This document shows positions 63,442 through 64,000 of a stretch of 64,000 nt of DNA, one piece after another. The translations under genes were made by a program, and so were the position numbers. The notes under the pieces are model-generated. The model saw nothing but the letters and a program-made list of their open reading frames with translations. It did no database searches and was not told the DNA's origin. Numbering within the stretch: the stretch's first letter is position 1; each line of letters opens with the position of its first letter. This DNA comes from Myroides profundi (lineage in GTDB: Bacteria; Bacteroidota; Bacteroidia; Flavobacteriales; Flavobacteriaceae), in NCBI RefSeq assembly GCF_000833025.1, contig NZ_CP010817.1:2294001-2358000 (forward strand), given 5' to 3'.

Positions 63442-64000
63442 CTAAAACTGAAAATATAAACTCATATAAACTTGATGAGCTTTAACTTTATAAGCCTGGT
63501 CATTTAGTATTAACTCACTTTTATCTGCCCATAGTTTACCTAAAGTAAATCTAGCTCCTATCTGCTGTCTCTCTTTTAGACTGTAAATATAATCTAGCTC
63601 TAGTGTCAAATAATTTTTATCCATCGTTCGATATCTAAAAGCAGGAAGGTAAATCTCTTGATACAAACTTTGAAAAGTAGTGTCTTCTTGTGTAAAAGCT
63701 TTTTGTGATTTCTGAGCTTCAAAACTCACTCCTACTCCTACTTGATATTTTTGTTTTTGATAAAGTACCTTAGCTTCAGCCTTTGGAGTTTTTTTATCAA
63801 GTTGAGATTTAAAAAGTGTCTGCTTATAATACTCATCATAGCTGTCTTTTTGGTAACTCACCCCTAAACTGTATAACCAAAACTGACTATGTCTATAAGT
63901 AATACTCACCTCAATTCTATATTGATTCTCATCTAGTACATAGGGTTTTTATCTCTCCTTTTTTAACATAATCATAAACACCAGAAAAATCATCGTTTAC
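63442..64000 (-). pseudogene. C-terminal part of an outer-membrane protein, apparently frameshifted, runs off the right edge
   Basis: The end (63909-63442, GTG as the first possible start) is rich in outer-membrane strands: FWLYSLGVSYQKDSYDEYYK, KAEAKVLYQKQKYQVGVGVS, YLTLELDYIYSLKERQQIGA, HQVYMSLYFQF (ends in Phe). Upstream, the frame from the right edge reads VNDDFSGVYDYVKKGEIK and then stops soon, while the barrel frame picks up as KPYVLDENQYRIEVSITYRH. The switch lies in a T5 run at about 63946-63950, where one base less would join them. Function unknown; a large beta-barrel surface protein is likely. Confidence 0.6.

Overview
The window is AT-rich DNA from a member of Bacteroidota, most likely class Flavobacteriia and probably Myroides-like. 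The pointers are a type VI secretion locus of the Bacteroidetes-only class (T6SS-iii), PorP/SprF and T9SS type-B sorting genes, promoter-like TAnnTTTG boxes, start codons without Shine-Dalgarno sites, and IS families common in flavobacteria. The genus is an inference. No rRNA, tRNA or CRISPR array was found.

Layout. 1-6.9 kb holds ordinary chromosomal genes: an MFS exporter, a secreted TonB-C protein, an AraC regulator divergent from a single-chain, mitochondrial-type phenylalanyl-tRNA synthetase, an SDR enzyme and a Crp/Fnr regulator. 7.5-12.2 kb is an array of displaced and decaying Rhs toxin tips with immunity genes (SUKH, Imm22), interrupted by an IS3-family element. 12.2-35.9 kb is one minus-strand T6SS-iii locus. 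In transcription order it reads: TssO-like, TssO, TssP, TssR, ClpV/TssH, TssE, TssF, TssG, TssN, TssK, TssB, TssC, a lipoprotein (TssQ candidate), Hcp, VgrG, a TPR protein, a PAAR-Rhs toxin and its presumed immunity protein. A LuxR-type regulator is divergent from its head. TssA, J, L and M are absent, as expected for this class.

37.4-38.8 kb has a 273-bp IS3 fragment identical to the end of the intact IS3, and an LEA-like protein of 18-residue repeats. 39.6-48 kb is a minus-strand cell-surface cluster: beta-barrel protein, OmpA/PD40 protein broken by a frameshift, PorP/SprF, T9SS type-B protein, a small exported protein, and an exported protein with 270-bp tandem repeats. 48.4-52.9 kb is IS debris (IS1595 remnant, IS5/IS982-like remnant, a frameshifted IS4-family copy with 9-bp target duplication) around a membrane-anchored AraC regulator. 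52.9-62.8 kb holds aquaporin Z and a copper/silver-type efflux cluster: Cys/Met-rich small protein, HME-RND pump, TolC-like channel with a Met-rich insert, membrane-fusion protein with an HMA tail, and a DUF3347 lipoprotein. The right edge holds two minus-strand genes that both appear frameshifted.

How it works together. The T6SS sheath (TssBC), baseplate (TssEFGK), envelope proteins (TssNOPR and the lipoprotein) and ClpV would fire an Hcp-VgrG spike tipped by PAAR-Rhs. The TPR gene between vgrG and rhs is a candidate loading adaptor. The toxin-tip/immunity array records past exchange of the Rhs C-terminus and keeps immunity to earlier toxins. The two same-orientation IS3 sequences flank the array and the whole T6SS, so recombination between them could delete the locus in one step.
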